DNA of 64,000 nucleotides from Larimichthys crocea (Eukaryota; Chordata; Actinopteri; Sciaenidae). A program made the position numbers and the translations under genes. The notes below the pieces were generated by a model. The model did not search any database and had not been told where the DNA came from. It saw only the letters and a program-made list of their open reading frames with translations. How positions within the stretch are numbered: position 1 is the stretch's first letter; every line of letters begins with the position of its first letter. Of this stretch, positions 12,683-25,900 are shown piece after piece. The DNA lies in assembly GCF_000972845.2 (NCBI RefSeq), contig NC_040028.1, positions 15,870,871 to 15,934,870 on the forward strand, in the 5' to 3' direction.

Positions 12683-12735
12683 TTTCAGGTTAAGTGCTTT
12701 GCTCAAGGGCACCTGGACAATAGCTGCTGAGGGAG
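12683..12735 (+). repeat. Short repeat fragment ('tgctcaagggcacc')
   Basis: ttcaggttaagtgctttgctcaagggcacctggaca matches a short core that recurs across fish genomes. Too short to assign to a family. Confidence 0.45.
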
Positions 12736-15700
12736 GAAAGAATTTCTTTTTCACTGTTTATACAAAGATATATAACTTTATATAACTCTACACTGGGTGA
12801 AAACGGACCCAATCAATGCAGCACTGACGCAATGCTACTTCACCCAGTGCGTTTGCTTTACTTTTCATTTTAATGTTGAGTTATTACAAAAACTACAATA
12901 TTGTTTTTCTGAATCAGTGTCAGACATGACAAGCTTACCTTAAAACTGTGACAAACATATCAACAGATGTGCAAAGTGTTGAACAGCTTAAAAAAAAGAA
13001 GATATATACATTCAACAGTTGAAAACCACATATCATATTCTTGTTGGGTAACATTTGCATTTTTAAAAAATTGGGTCCTATGTTGTGCGGGTTGCTGAAC
13101 GTCGTTCTTAATAGACTGCCAGGAGATTTTTGACCGGCGATAACAGACAACGTGTGAGTCAGTAACTCCAAAGAAGATCAATTGTGGAGGGTGGACCACA
13201 TTAATATTCTGTTTGGCTACCCAGCACCATGGTGTTCGTGGTCAGGAGGGCCAACAATTGATTAGCAATTAAGACCCCTGACTTAGTCTTTAATGAGCAA
13301 GTGGGAAAGAATTCTCTGTGCCTGCCATTTGTCTAATGTCTATGAGCAGTTGTTACTCAGGGTCTTACGCAGTATTACAGTGAAAGCAGCGAGAATGTTT
13401 GGCATTGAATTTTCTGATGCCGTTAGGTTCACACAGCTGTACTATGTAACACGGGTTGTTGTGGATATTTCTGTATTTCTGCTTGGATGGTCTTGCCATC
13501 GTCGAGACTGTGCCCTCTCGCTGTGACACTTAGACTGTGGTGTCAGGTATGCGTGGGCTGGCCGGCTCCTGTCAGCTACAGTAACACTCATCACAAACTC
13601 TGCATAAAGCGAAGAAAATAATACACATATTCTGTCTCTGTAGGTGGGACCCCACAGCCAGGTGATAAATAGACAGTAAAGAGCATCTAAAGAAGTAACA
13701 GCTCTCGATTATTAGTTTTCTTGCTATGTGCTCAGACAGAAGCAAGGCCGACACATACATTTTGGTATCACAGCTCCGTGAGGAGAAAATAATCTTTTTA
13801 GGAGCATCGAGTCAGAGAAATACAGAATCTTCTACCATACATTTTGAAATATGCATTCTCTAATATTTACTTGCTAATTAAATCTCCTTTGATAACCACA
13901 CAATTTTAAACACTCAGATTCAATTAATGACACATAAAGATGGGTGAAATTCAAATCCAGCAATCAATATCTCAGATTTCCCGTGCGGGTGGTCAGTCGA
14001 GACCCTCAGCAGACACGACGTCTCCAGACAGCAGAGAGCTACAGAGCTGAAACCTGCATATGGCATCTGCTTTGACACTGATGAAATTATGGAAAGTGGC
14101 AGCAAACCCCAAGAGAAAGAGGGGTGGTGCCTGGAGTCATGCATCTAAGTGCTGCTGGACAAACCCCATTTCCTCCCTCACTGGAGTTCTCCTCATGACA
14201 TTCACTATCCTGACAGGGGCTGATCAAAATAACACTTATTTATTTATGCACGCTTCCAGGAATCACATGTGAGCTAAAGAAGCGTACATTCCTGGAAAAA
14301 ACAGACAGACATCACCCAGGCATCGTGACATTGAGTTTCTGGGCAATGCGCAATCATCTGAGAGTTGCATGCTGTAACTGAATAGTGTTCGTTTCATATA
14401 ATATGTTGAATAGTTTGAAAAGAATGAGCATAGAAAGACAAGACATTGACTGGTGAGTATCAGATTGCGCTATTAATCACTCAAAGATTATTCAGTTGTT
14501 GACACTGGATATATATTTAGATAGAACAATATGAAAATCTATGCTTCGATCTCCTAATTTTAGAAAAATAAATGACCATTGGATGATCTGAATCTTCGGG
14601 AGGGTCACTGTTCAATCCTGAGATCTAATAAGAGGTTGTGTTTATGCTGACGTAACATATCTTGTGTCATTTATGTGAATGTATGTTAACAGGTCATACA
14701 ACAAGCTCTTAATGGTGAAAGGGGGAACGGCTGCACAAAGACTTGCTGACACCTTTGTTTTAGCCCATTGTGCATTATGTGAAAGCGGCGGTGAGCCTAC
14801 AGTCGCATAAAAAAATGTTATTATGTAGCCTATATGATGTTGTGCACCATGGGTTCAGTCGCCTTCATTTAGACTTCATTGGTAATTCAAGATCTTTGTT
14901 GCCTCAAGTGGTCTTAATGTACACAGAGAGCTTGTATATTATTTAAATATTTAAATGAACAAACAGAAAAACGCAGTTTTGACATGCTTGATTTGCCTAA
15001 AAATAATGATGTGTTGATGTGCATGAATGTATGAAGCTTGTTTCTGTGTGTCTGTATATGCAAGCCATGTCACAGGAAGAGGAGACATTAATCATATTAC
15101 TATTATGCATATACTGCAGCCTAATTTAATTATCAAGTGTAAAGTGACACTGATGAATAACCCATTATTTCAATCAAGGTTGCCAAAATAATACGTTTCT
15201 TCATGATAAGAACATATTATTAAACTACATATTCATCAGCTATAGGGAACAAAAACCTTATCTGAGGTTTTGAATATAGACATGCCAAGAGCTACTAAAG
15301 ATAATTGGATAGCATCTTTTTTCTCTTATGTCTCTTTACTGTTAATGTACATTAAGAGATATTATTATAATCCAATATTCTTTTGGCACAGCACGTTCCT
15401 TATTAAGTGAAAGTAAAAGTTCTGTCCTGCCGCTCGGAGAAAAAGAGAACTGAGACACAGTAATCTTTGAAAAAAGATATCTAAGTGGTAACTCATTTAA
15501 ATGTTTGCTGCATTTCTAAGAACTTGTTTGACGATGCTGACAGGTGGTTATGCTTGACAATTTTAACTCCACCACCCTTCACCATTGTCCACAGTGATAA
15601 GCTGCTGCTTCCCACACAGTGTAATTCTGGGTGCTGGAGGGATTATTATTTCTCATTAAACCGTAACTAGAAGGAGCTGACTCTATAGAGAAGGATACCA

Positions 15701-16177
15701 AGGGGGAGCAGAGGAGAGGTAGGGTAAGGTTTGGTTCAGTAATGAGTACATCCCTGTAGCAGGAGCTACAGCGGATATGTGGTGGTCAAGACAGTCACCA
15801 TGGGGCCAAGATAAGATCATACACAGCACAGGACCACCAAACAACCTTAATAATGCAGAATTTGGCTTTGTACTACTGTTCAAGCTGTCAATCTGCTGTG
15901 CAAGAAGTCACGTTTGTCTAATCCAACAAGGGTTCTTGGCATAATAATGAGATTTTCACATCTTGTCTCCTCTTGAGGGAGGACAGCTACAGAACTACAA
16001 ACAGTGAACCTTTTTTCAATTAACTCATGCAGTCTCAATCCTTTGATTTCCCCTTTTGCAGCATTTTGTTCTACATTGACTGACCATTTAAACTGTGGGG
16101 AAAAAAAGGAGACAAATTAGGAAAATGAATCAGCGTAAAGCATTAAGCCAAAAAAGAGAAAAGAGAAAAAGACTTAC

Positions 16178-16336
16178 CATCAAATCTTTTATGTCTGGAA
16201 ACAAAGGTAGTCCTCAATTCATGACTCATTTCATCAACGAGATTCTCAAAGTCTTGTTTGCTCTGTTGGCCAAATCTGTCCTCCATTTCCTGGGTGCAAC
16301 ATGTGTTTCCCTGAGGACATACACGAAGATGTTCAC
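16178..16336 (-). CDS. gpc6: Glypican-6-like, coding exon 2
   Basis: 159 bp. It completes Gly51, codes for residues 52-103 and gives one base of the Glu104 codon. The acceptor (tttattttgcag) ends at 16337 and the donor ATG|GTAAGT starts at 16177. The product begins [10 protein letters not shown] and contains the adjacent pair C63-C64 (NTCCTQEME), a hallmark of all glypicans, then [10 protein letters not shown] and [12 protein letters not shown]. These parts match GPC6 ([11 protein letters not shown]) better than GPC4 (AVFASRYKKFD). In known glypican structures these cysteines form disulfides that tie the N-terminal segment to the helical core. The intron phases (1 and 1) agree with the flanking exons. 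Confidence 0.97.
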
Positions 16337-19300
16337 CTGCAAAATAAACAAAAAAAAAACAACCTTTTTGCATCCATACCAGATAATGATGCTGACTACA
16401 TAGTTTTAATAAGTGCAACATGACTGGAGCATTTAATGAGAACATTTCCAAAGCTATTGCAAACCATCAAGAAATCATTTCTTTCCACAAAAGAGTTTTT
16501 AATAAGAACCTTTTATAGCAACGGCTCTGTCCCAAATAGCCTCCAATCTTTCTTTTCAAAAAAGAAAAGCGTGCCGTATTGCAGTTGCAAAATCTCAGCA
16601 TTGTCTTAATTAGCAGCAGTGCATTCACATTAGGTTCTGTTGCTATGTCTGTCAAGCTCAACTGTTCTCACGAGCACATTATACAGTTTAAAGTGATAAC
16701 TGTGGCAGATTTACTAGTGGAATGTGTCCAGCGTGTCCTCGATTTCAGACAGAGGTAGACAAAAATGTTATAATTTCTGAGTTGGCGAGCATTAAGTTTG
16801 CCTGAAAGATTGAATCGGTTGTAGCTAATTAGTTAGTTGGTTGATTAAGATAACATTACCACCACCATTGTCTTTCAGTTGGCTGAAAATGCTGCCTCCA
16901 GCTGATTTATTTTAATGCTGACTAGTTTCAAAGGAAAACCCTGTAAAAGGGAAATCACGATACCATCCGAAAAGATTAAGGCTAAAGCTGCGCGCCCCAG
17001 GCAAAATGTCAAAAAGCATCCTCAATGGTTGTTCATGCATTGCAACATAAAGCCAGTATGTTCAGTCAATCAGTAACCATGCAAAAGCATGTATGAACGT
17101 GAGTCAATCACTGATCTCCATTATTTTTTCTTTCTGGAAAATCCTTTGCCGTCGTTGTACATGATGAACTTGCATTTATGACACTTCATTTCTGCAGGCT
17201 TTTGCTGCTTTCCATGAATAAATGATGGTAATACTGGTTTAAACCCTCCACTCGTTTGTTTATGTGTTTTGTTACCATAGACATATTTTGACTTCTTAAA
17301 TAACCTGCAAAGTTGCAAAACTTTGTGGCCTTCCTTTTGAGACATGGCACCACAAAGGATAACTTTACGGTAATTAAATACAGTAGCAAACAGAAATATG
17401 ACCTCTTTTGCCACCGTGAGAGTAGATGCAGCGCATAGACCACATGCAATGAATTCTACTTACGCCTTTTTCCCGATAAGCCTTTTTTCTCAGTAGCTCT
17501 CGAACCAACTGACATTTAAAGTGTCACCAACATGAAACCCTTGTCAGGGACAATTTATCCCTGATGAAATGAGATATGCATTCCACTGTAATTTCCTCTA
17601 TATATAAATGCACAGAGTAAAACAATGCCTTGTGCCCTGTAGGGTTCTTTAACATGATGTTATGTAGAAGAAGAACAATAGCTGTCCCTTTTCTCATTTG
17701 GCCTGACAATAAAGAGTACCATCGACAAGGGTTTTTCAAAGTAAATCAGTGGGGAGAGCAGATAATACATATTCTCTCACACATTACATAATTGATGACA
17801 TTGGAGAAATACTGAAGAGAATCAGAAGTTAATGATCTACATCATCCCATTCTCCCAAGCTGCCGTTTTTAAAAGAGCCATAGATAAAGCTTGGTCTGTA
17901 ACGGCATCCTTGTATCCATTTCACAGTCTAAAACCTATGGAAGTACATTGGTGACAAAAACTGAGAAAGCAAAAAACTAATTTGAGCACAACTCAGTCTG
18001 CGAGTCAACTTTTGAGAGGTGGATGGATCCGTGAGTGCAGAATATGAGAAAGAAAAGGATCATGAGTGTAACAGATGACTCGTGCGTACAGGAGGAATTG
18101 TGTAACTAGATTTTAGCCAGCGATAGAGAGAGATCATCAAAACTTCAGGCTGAATCCACCGAGTGCAAACTCAAACTGAGAGCACAACGTCACCTGTACA
18201 GTTTGATCTGAGAGTGAAGGGAATAAACTAGGCAACGGACATTTCAACATCAATCTACAGTGCAGCTCAACAAGCCCACAATGATTTACATTGTAAGCTG
18301 AACAAAAACTATAATGAGCTCACTAGAAGGCATAAAGGCATGTAACGTGCAAATCAGTCAGGTGGTCGCCAAATTACTCCTTACCGAGGAGCAGTATACT
18401 GTAAGTATACTATTGTTACATATAAAAGACATGACCATTATGTCCAGAGGTGGGTGTGTTCTGTCGCAGTTTGCAAGTCAATCAACCTCTCTTGGAATTC
18501 AATCCAGCTATGAACTGACATAATTTCCACTGGTCTCGAGACGAAATGTGCTACCTGTCAGACTTTTACAGTAGCCCTTCATACAGAGGATGTCATGTGC
18601 ATGTGTGTGTTGCAGTTAGCCGTGACACATTTCAACAAGCCCTAAGGTTTACTTCACCACTGATGTTATCAAACATCCTGTATCTGGGAGGCTGTGATAT
18701 GACTTGCATGGATTTCCAATTTTTTATTTTTTACAACTGTGTCCCCTGCACACACGCCACGATCTGATTTCTCTTCCTCACATGAAGCTCAATGTAACCA
18801 TATTTCAGTGCTCTAAAAAAAATACAGATCTAATGTATATCGTCTATAATGAGCATGAGCTTCCAATCAGGCAAGTAGCTGCACGCAGCAACAGATAGAT
18901 TGCACAGCGGCAAGAAACAAGAAATTGATTTCACTTAGTGTGCACCATACTGAGTGAGTAACAATGCGATATGAGCACAAGATCGTTTTGCACATTGGTG
19001 TCTACAAATGGCAACTCGAGGAAACATTTGAAAAGCACCAAGATTCTATAAAACATGTCATAAGCTGACTTACATCAGCCAGCAACACTGACTGAGAAAT
19101 CGCATAGAAGAAGAGATGAAAAAAGTTCCAACACAGAGGTCACACACACACGTCAGCTTTCAGTGGACCGAGCAAGTTATTTAAATAGAAATCTAATAAC
19201 ATTACATTATAATGTTATATCATTCTGATAATAATATGTTATGAGAATAATATAATACTGTTATATCAGAAACCCGAAGCCGAAGTGTGAAAAGGTACTT

Positions 19301-21400
19301 TCAGACGAATGTGTATGTTTTAAGCCGGCATCTATATTTACATTTCTTAGATAGCAGAAATTTCAGCATTCACACCTGCAGTCTGTTGCATTTTTGATGA
19401 CTTTAGAAAATAAACATGCACGTGCTGCCCGGTCAGATAAAAAAAAAAAAAAAAACTACATGAAAAATGGTGACTGCAGTGTGTGTGTCAACTAAAAGTC
19501 CCTCTCACAGGCATCGTGATTAACGAATCAAAGCAGCTCAGGCGCCTCCTTATATATGACCTAAGTGTGTAATGTCAGTCATCACGATGACACCTGAGCC
19601 GGTCCTGTTCGCTGATGAACACTGCAGGTCACGGCTGAAAGCTCCGAAAATTGGACCTTTACTTATAGATTATTTTGTCACACATACCGATGGCGAGGAT
19701 GAGAGGAGAAGAAGGAACATCTAAGCTCAAGATAACAACACTGCAGATAACAACACTGTACTTATGTTTTTTTCTTTTTCTCAACAAAGCAAAACAGCAA
19801 TTTTGCCATTACACCTGAGTATCCAATACACCACGGAGCAGAACAGGCAGTCCTAAAAATGGTGTGTAGGTACTGTAAGTGTATTTTGGTATTATCTAAT
19901 ATTGGTGGACAAAATACATAAAAATATAAAAACCTGCTGTTCAAATCTGATTTCATTTCAAATGATGCTCAGTAAGTATAGCAATTCTTTTGTACGCATG
20001 TGTGGGAGACGTTTGTGTGCAAGATAAAAACTGTTTAAAAAACAACAAAAACTATTTTTTATTTTCTGTCCATAAACTGAACATAAATCTTCCTTTAAAA
20101 CAGAGGAACTGTACAAAAATGGTCTTCAGCAAGGGAACATATTTGTGTGTGTTCCCACGCAAGGCGCAGAATTAAACAGAGGGTGATAAACCTGTTTTAT
20201 ATACTCTATATGCTATGAGATTTAACTTGTGTTTCATATATTTTTCACCCTGGATCTTTGTTTTCCGTCAAAAATAATAAATAAACAATAATTTTATTGG
20301 TATGGAATTACATATAATCATATAATCACATTTGTATGGTTCTGATAAAGAAGAACATGGTGTGTGCATGAGTAGAAAATGAGGAGTCATTTATATATAT
20401 TATAATCTAGGTTATGCAATTCCACAAAAAAAAAGCTTTTATCTTGGAGAAAATGGAGACTCCAGTGCAAATATATCATGTGTTCAGATGGACCGCCCGT
20501 TATAGCTGCTGGTTAAATAAGACCATTGAAGATCACAATTTCAGCATCGTAGCACCACTCTCGTTACACATCGCAGTGACTGCGAGATAGGTTTTTAAAT
20601 TTTAAAGCGACACTCGTTAAAAAGTGGCTACTGGCAAGTCCCTCAAGCTACTTGTTTTTGAGTGCAGTCTTTCTCATCAGATACGTCAAGTGTAGAAAAA
20701 AGAAAATCCATCTTGACACAACAAATCTACTGTGTGCTCCCATAGTCTCAACAGAGCAAAACATCACTTACGCCTGTCGTACATCAACATGTGGGAAGGC
20801 ACTTTCAAGGGACTTCACTCAGCAACGTGCCACGACCTTCCTTGCCAAGGTTAAAACAGCAATGTGGCCACACAGATAATTTATCTAATGGAACACACAC
20901 CACACATTAGCAAGAGAGAGGATGGAGAGACTGGACCAGACACGATGAAGGGAAACCACAAAAGATTTTATAGCTAATTAACTTATTAGAGATTATTTGA
21001 AAAGAAAAGTTAACAAAAGGGAATTGATCCTGTTAATAATCCTGTTCCTCTTTCATTGTACGAAAACTATTACAAATGCATTAACGAGCCACATTGTTGC
21101 ACTGGTATTATGTTCCCTCTTCATGATGAACACAGGCACTGCAGATTGTTCAGTGTCAGAGCCGAACTGAATTCATGGACCAATTAACTACTTTCAGTCT
21201 GTTCTCTACTCTGCATCTGATTCCTCTATTTTCATGGCACTGACCTTTGTTTTGTTTGCTCTTTTTGTGGTCATTTAATTAAAGTCCAGGTAAACGAAGA
21301 ATAAATTATCTGTTCTGAGTTTGTCAGACCAAAGAAAAAACTGTTATTAACCAACCAGTCAAATTTGAATGATTAAAAATATCGACATGTTTATTAAATT

Positions 21401-21486
21401 AGGTGTCAAAATCGGGTAAAAATTAATTCTCAGCTCCTGGGAGAGGTGTCAAAATCGGGTAAAAATTAATTCTCAGCTCCTGGGAG
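21401..21486. repeat. Exact 43-bp tandem duplication
   Basis: Two copies, 21401-21443 and 21444-21486, each beginning aggtgtcaaaatcgggtaaa and ending cagctcctgggag, with no difference between them. The absence of divergence points to a very recent duplication or an assembly slip. There is no third copy. Confidence 0.97.
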
Positions 21487-22669
21487 CGGGAGCAGTCAAG
21501 CAGCTGTTTTAAAGTGACTGAAAGTTCAGGAAATGACATGACTAACTTTGAAACACTCTGAGTGAGATGAATCAATCTCTATCTCTCTGCTAGGGGTGCA
21601 GCTCAGGGTGGCCTCAGCGTGTCATCGAGCCACCCTTTAAGGACCGCCCACAAAATCCTGGACTGAAAACTGCTAAAAAACTGTTTTAACCTCTAACTCC
21701 ACATTTCAGTAATATATAGTTCAAAGTCTTTTCACATGTGTTAAGCAACTATTTTCCAACATATTTAATGTATTTTGAAAGAAATCGCAGAATTGCTTTT
21801 ACACCGACTTTAATGTTTAAAACTGATTTTCTTCTAAATTGCTCAAATTATTTTGAAACCAATGTGTCCAATTTGCCCTGTGTTTTTTTTTATTTTCATG
21901 AATTATGTGGATGATTTAACTGCTGCAAAATGTAAAAATCTGTTGCACAGATGCAGTGAGGATGCAGAGAAGGTTTTTTTGTGAATCTTGCTGTGTGTTT
22001 TAGACATCTAAAAGTGGATATTAATTTGTATTTAGTTTGTTGTTTACTGAATAATTCATTACCTTGGATCATAACCAACAGGCATCCTTGAGAAATACAC
22101 AGAGCTAGGTAAGTAATAAAAAAAAAATGGTGTGTGTGCATCTGCCTGTGTGTAGGTGTGTGTTTCTCTGCGATGGGACTGCTGATTTTATTCACACTGT
22201 CAAATAGTTGACAGCGAAGATGGTATATTTTGTTGCCGGTTTTAAAGAGTGGAATCTTGTTTATTGATCAAGTCAAACCCATGGCATACACTCTCCTTGA
22301 TACTGAAGTGATGTTGATGTTGCTGCCGTTTGGCAGATTACTGTGTGGATTAGTGCCTTACACGACCTCCAGTTCTTCTGTGGTAAAACTAGCAGACAAA
22401 GCCAGGAACACACACAGCACAGGCTGGGTGTAGTGCTCCTGATGTAGGTGTTTAAAGAATATTCTGCCAACACTGCTCAGCTGTGGCTGCTGCAGTACTA
22501 CCTCTGACTGGCAGACAAATCTGAACCTGAAACCTGTTATCTGAAGAGACTGTGGACAGAGCTGACATTTACTGTGATTTAAGAAACATCATCCTCACTG
22601 TTGAAGAAAAATAAAACATTGTACTATTATTATATGATAAAACAGGAAGCTTTCTGCAAGAAGTTTCCT

Positions 22670-22876
22670 GTTTCGAACCTCGGCTGTGAGTGTGGTGGGT
22701 GAACATGAGTGGGTTCTCTCCAGGCAGTCCAACGACATGCACTTAATAGGTTAATTGGTGGCTCTAAGTTGGCCGTAGGTGTTAATGTGAGAGTGAATGG
22801 CTGGGATGGGCTCCAGCCATACCGTGACACTGATGAGGATAAGCGATTACAGATAATAATAATGATGGATGGATGA
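22670..22876 (+). mobile_element. RTE/Expander-like retrotransposon 3' end
   Basis: Runs from tcgaacctcggctg through gtgggttctctcc, aggttaattggtggctcta and gggatgggctccagcc to ggataagcgattacag, and ends at atggatggatg. This string of motifs is the well-known 3' part of a family widespread in fish that ends in an ATGG repeat. It has an internal deletion after gtgagagtgaatgg and is not coding. Confidence 0.7.
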
Positions 22877-22890
22877 CTGCTATAATGTGG

Positions 22891-22943
22891 TATATTAAGC
22901 TCACTGTAATTAAGTATATTAAGTATATTAAGCTCATTGTAAA
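22891..22943. repeat. Imperfect 33-bp tandem repeat
   Basis: tatattaagctcactgtaa (22891) recurs as tatattaagctcattgtaa (22924), with an extra 'aagtatatt' unit between. It adjoins the RTE-like element and is AT-rich. Confidence 0.8.
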
Positions 22944-25900
22944 TTACTAAACTCCAGCACATCTATAAGTCATTGCAGAGATATTATAGGAATAAATGGA
23001 ATAAACTAATGAGTATAATTAACTAGTGGTGCTCTGATTAGTATATATTTTGTATTTTTGTATGGATAGAGGCACAAATAAAGCTCTGTTTGTCCAGTTT
23101 CAGTCAACACATCCTACAACAGATTCTTTACCACTATAAACCCAGCTTCAGCTGCTGCTGCTCTCAACTAACACAGTCCGATGGACAAACTTCTTTTAGT
23201 AAACTGCAGCTTAAATTTAAATGAAATTTCACCTTCACTAATTACACCTCCAGTTGTCAGCTGCTGTCAGTGCGCACTTATACTTTAATTAAAACTTTTC
23301 AGTGTTTGCGTTTTCTTGTTCATTTCTTGAACCCTCCTATTCTTTACTTTCTTTCAAAGTGTGCGCGCGACACTCCTATTCTTCTTACACTTCCTCTCCA
23401 GCGATGCAGTTCTTTGCCCAGCTTCACCAGCAGTTGATCTTCCAGCAATAACAACGCGTTTCTCTTCAGAAAATGTTCGTTCTGGTTTGAAACATTTTCC
23501 TCGAGGTGCAAAACCTCTTGAGTGAATTAGGGATATAATTTGCTTCGCGCAGCATTAATAGCCTCACATAATCAAAGTACATAACAAAACAGAAACTCCT
23601 CAATCGGTCCTGCGGCATAATCCACTTCTCTGCCATTGATTTGTATACCCAGTGTGTTCATGACAATCAACAATACGTTGCTGGTTCATGGCTTGGGGAA
23701 AAGGGATAAATAAAGTCTGCTGTGTCATGAGTAGTTGGAGATGGGAGTTGCTGGTGCACTCAAGGACGCCGCCAGACATTATTGGCTCAATACAGTCCCA
23801 TTGTTAGCATTTCTATGGAACTCAGCAACTTTCTCCAAATAACACTGTAAATTGGCTCCGATACAGCGCTGTATCATTTCAATACACTGTACAAGTACAA
23901 CACATAGACACATAATCTACTAGTATAGCTGTAGCTTTGGGTAAAGGTGATATTAAACATCTTGTAGGAGTTCCTATGCCGTCACTGTGATGCTTCTCTC
24001 TCTCTCCTAGCTCTCACACAGACCTGAGAAGCAATTATAATATGATTAAGTTTACGATCTCTATGAGATCTCTATTTATCAGCTTTTCTATCCCATCTTT
24101 CAGCAGCATGTGACTGTAACCCATGAGGTTTGCCAAAGGTTTTTGGGGAAACCTTAAAATTTGGGATGACTTGTTTCTTTACTCATTTGATCGAGCCAGC
24201 TGGGTTTTTGTTGTTATGGTACCAAGTATGATTTCCACCTGAGGCTGTCCGTGAACCTAACAAGCCATCCTTTAGCGGCTGAAGGGGAATTATTTCCCAC
24301 TAATAGCTTTGTATCAAAGCTGGCCTTTGGTGAGTCGATTAGAATTAAGTGTGAGGGTGAAACAAGGAGACTTCACTATACTAACCCACTCCCTGTTCTT
24401 TGTTCGTCCCTAATAAGAGGACGCATGACGCATAGTTTACGTCGAGCAGTGGCACTAGACCGTGTTTAACATGTATACAGAGCAGCAGATCCTACTCACA
24501 TTAACATATTAATAACAAGACAGCAGTGGCATTCAATACGTTGTAATTTTATGGCACTTGTGTCAACTAGAGACTGTGAAAATGTAAAGTTGAGTTTTAA
24601 TGTGAGGTTTATGCATTCACAGTGGCTTATTAACACCTATACAAGCTGTCATCATAAGTCGCAATTACTTCATGTCACTCCCCTGTCTGTAATCAAATGG
24701 AGTGTCAGTCAAATCAGCAAGCTTATTATCACTGCTTATGATGTATTGCAAATTTATTTAAATTATACATTTTTTCCTGCTGAGATGTGCTCACAAAGCA
24801 TACCTGCCATTTAATAATAATTTAATGGAGTTTATTTTAAATATGAAGATTCTCAATATTCATGCTGACAGGAAGTGTTTATGATTATGTATTTATGAAT
24901 AAAAATTGACTCTCTGTCTCCGTTTTAGATATATCTGTATCTCTTTACATTCATTTGGCTTCATTCACGCGTCTATTTGCCTTTCATAACCTATTCTATT
25001 TTTGTAGTTGCTCATGTAAGTTCTGTGTCAGTGAGAAAGAGCAGCGTTACATTTAGCTCACACACCCTTGCACTCAATCACAGCCCTCTGAGAGTCAGTT
25101 ACAAAATAATTACAATGAATGTCAATGGGATTAAATTCGTATGATTCATTCTGGCAGAGGCGCACAGGTAAAGCAACTGAAATGTGACCAAATCACCAAA
25201 TTTTAACATGACTTCATTTGTGCAATAGTTTTTTTTATTTTTTTATATGAAGACACTGTGGCTTGTAGATCTTTTACAAATTCACACTTATGCATCAGTT
25301 TGGAGAATTAATTGTCAAAGTTCCTGCGCACAGCAGCAAAGGTAGGCCAACTCTCAGAAGTATTCAGAGTACCTGGCCAGAGACCCACAACATATGTGCT
25401 CTGCCATCTGCTGTGTCCCATGGTTCCCTATGACAAACTTTTTATGGATTCACACTTGAAACCACACCGAGTACTAGTGAGATCAACGTTCCTAGTGTCA
25501 GCACAGTTTATTTTTTATCACTTTATTGTGGAAAGTTAACTGCAAAGTTGTCTTTTTAGCTGCTTTTTTATTAAGACGTAGTCTTGCATCACTTCTTAGA
25601 TGAAGAAAATTTGTCAGTTCATTCATTTTTTTTTTTTTTACCAACTAAAAACTCATCGTCAGACGTATTAACTTTATTTTAGTCCAGACCAGACAATACC
25701 TGAACGTTAAGCAAAGAAAGTATCTGCACACTTTTCCTACCAAACCCTGCCATCATGCATTTTATCTGCAATTCCCTCACATTAGCCAAGCTCTGAAAAT
25801 GGTCCAATTTATTCCTTCTTGATGCTGGGGGTTATACCGACATGAGAAATGATTGCGAAATTGTTTTTTTTCCTGACCAATAAATGACATGTCCTGTGAT

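Larger units (their letters stand above)
7219..16177 (-). other. gpc6: Glypican intron 2
   Basis: About 9.0 kb between exons 2 and 3. It holds a dispersed repeat around 8290-8505, an STR-like repeat fragment at 8599-8672, a LINE 3' tail at 9361-9511 and a short repeat fragment at 12683-12735. The other stretches (7219-8289, 9512-12680, 12740-16177) show only AT-rich sequence with short chance reading frames. A 16-base AT palindrome, ATTTAAATATTTAAAT, lies at 14943-14958. Confidence 0.85.

Noticed and set aside
14943..14958. 16-base perfect palindrome ATTTAAATATTTAAAT
   Set aside because: Made only of A and T in AT-rich intron DNA. Expected by chance at this composition.
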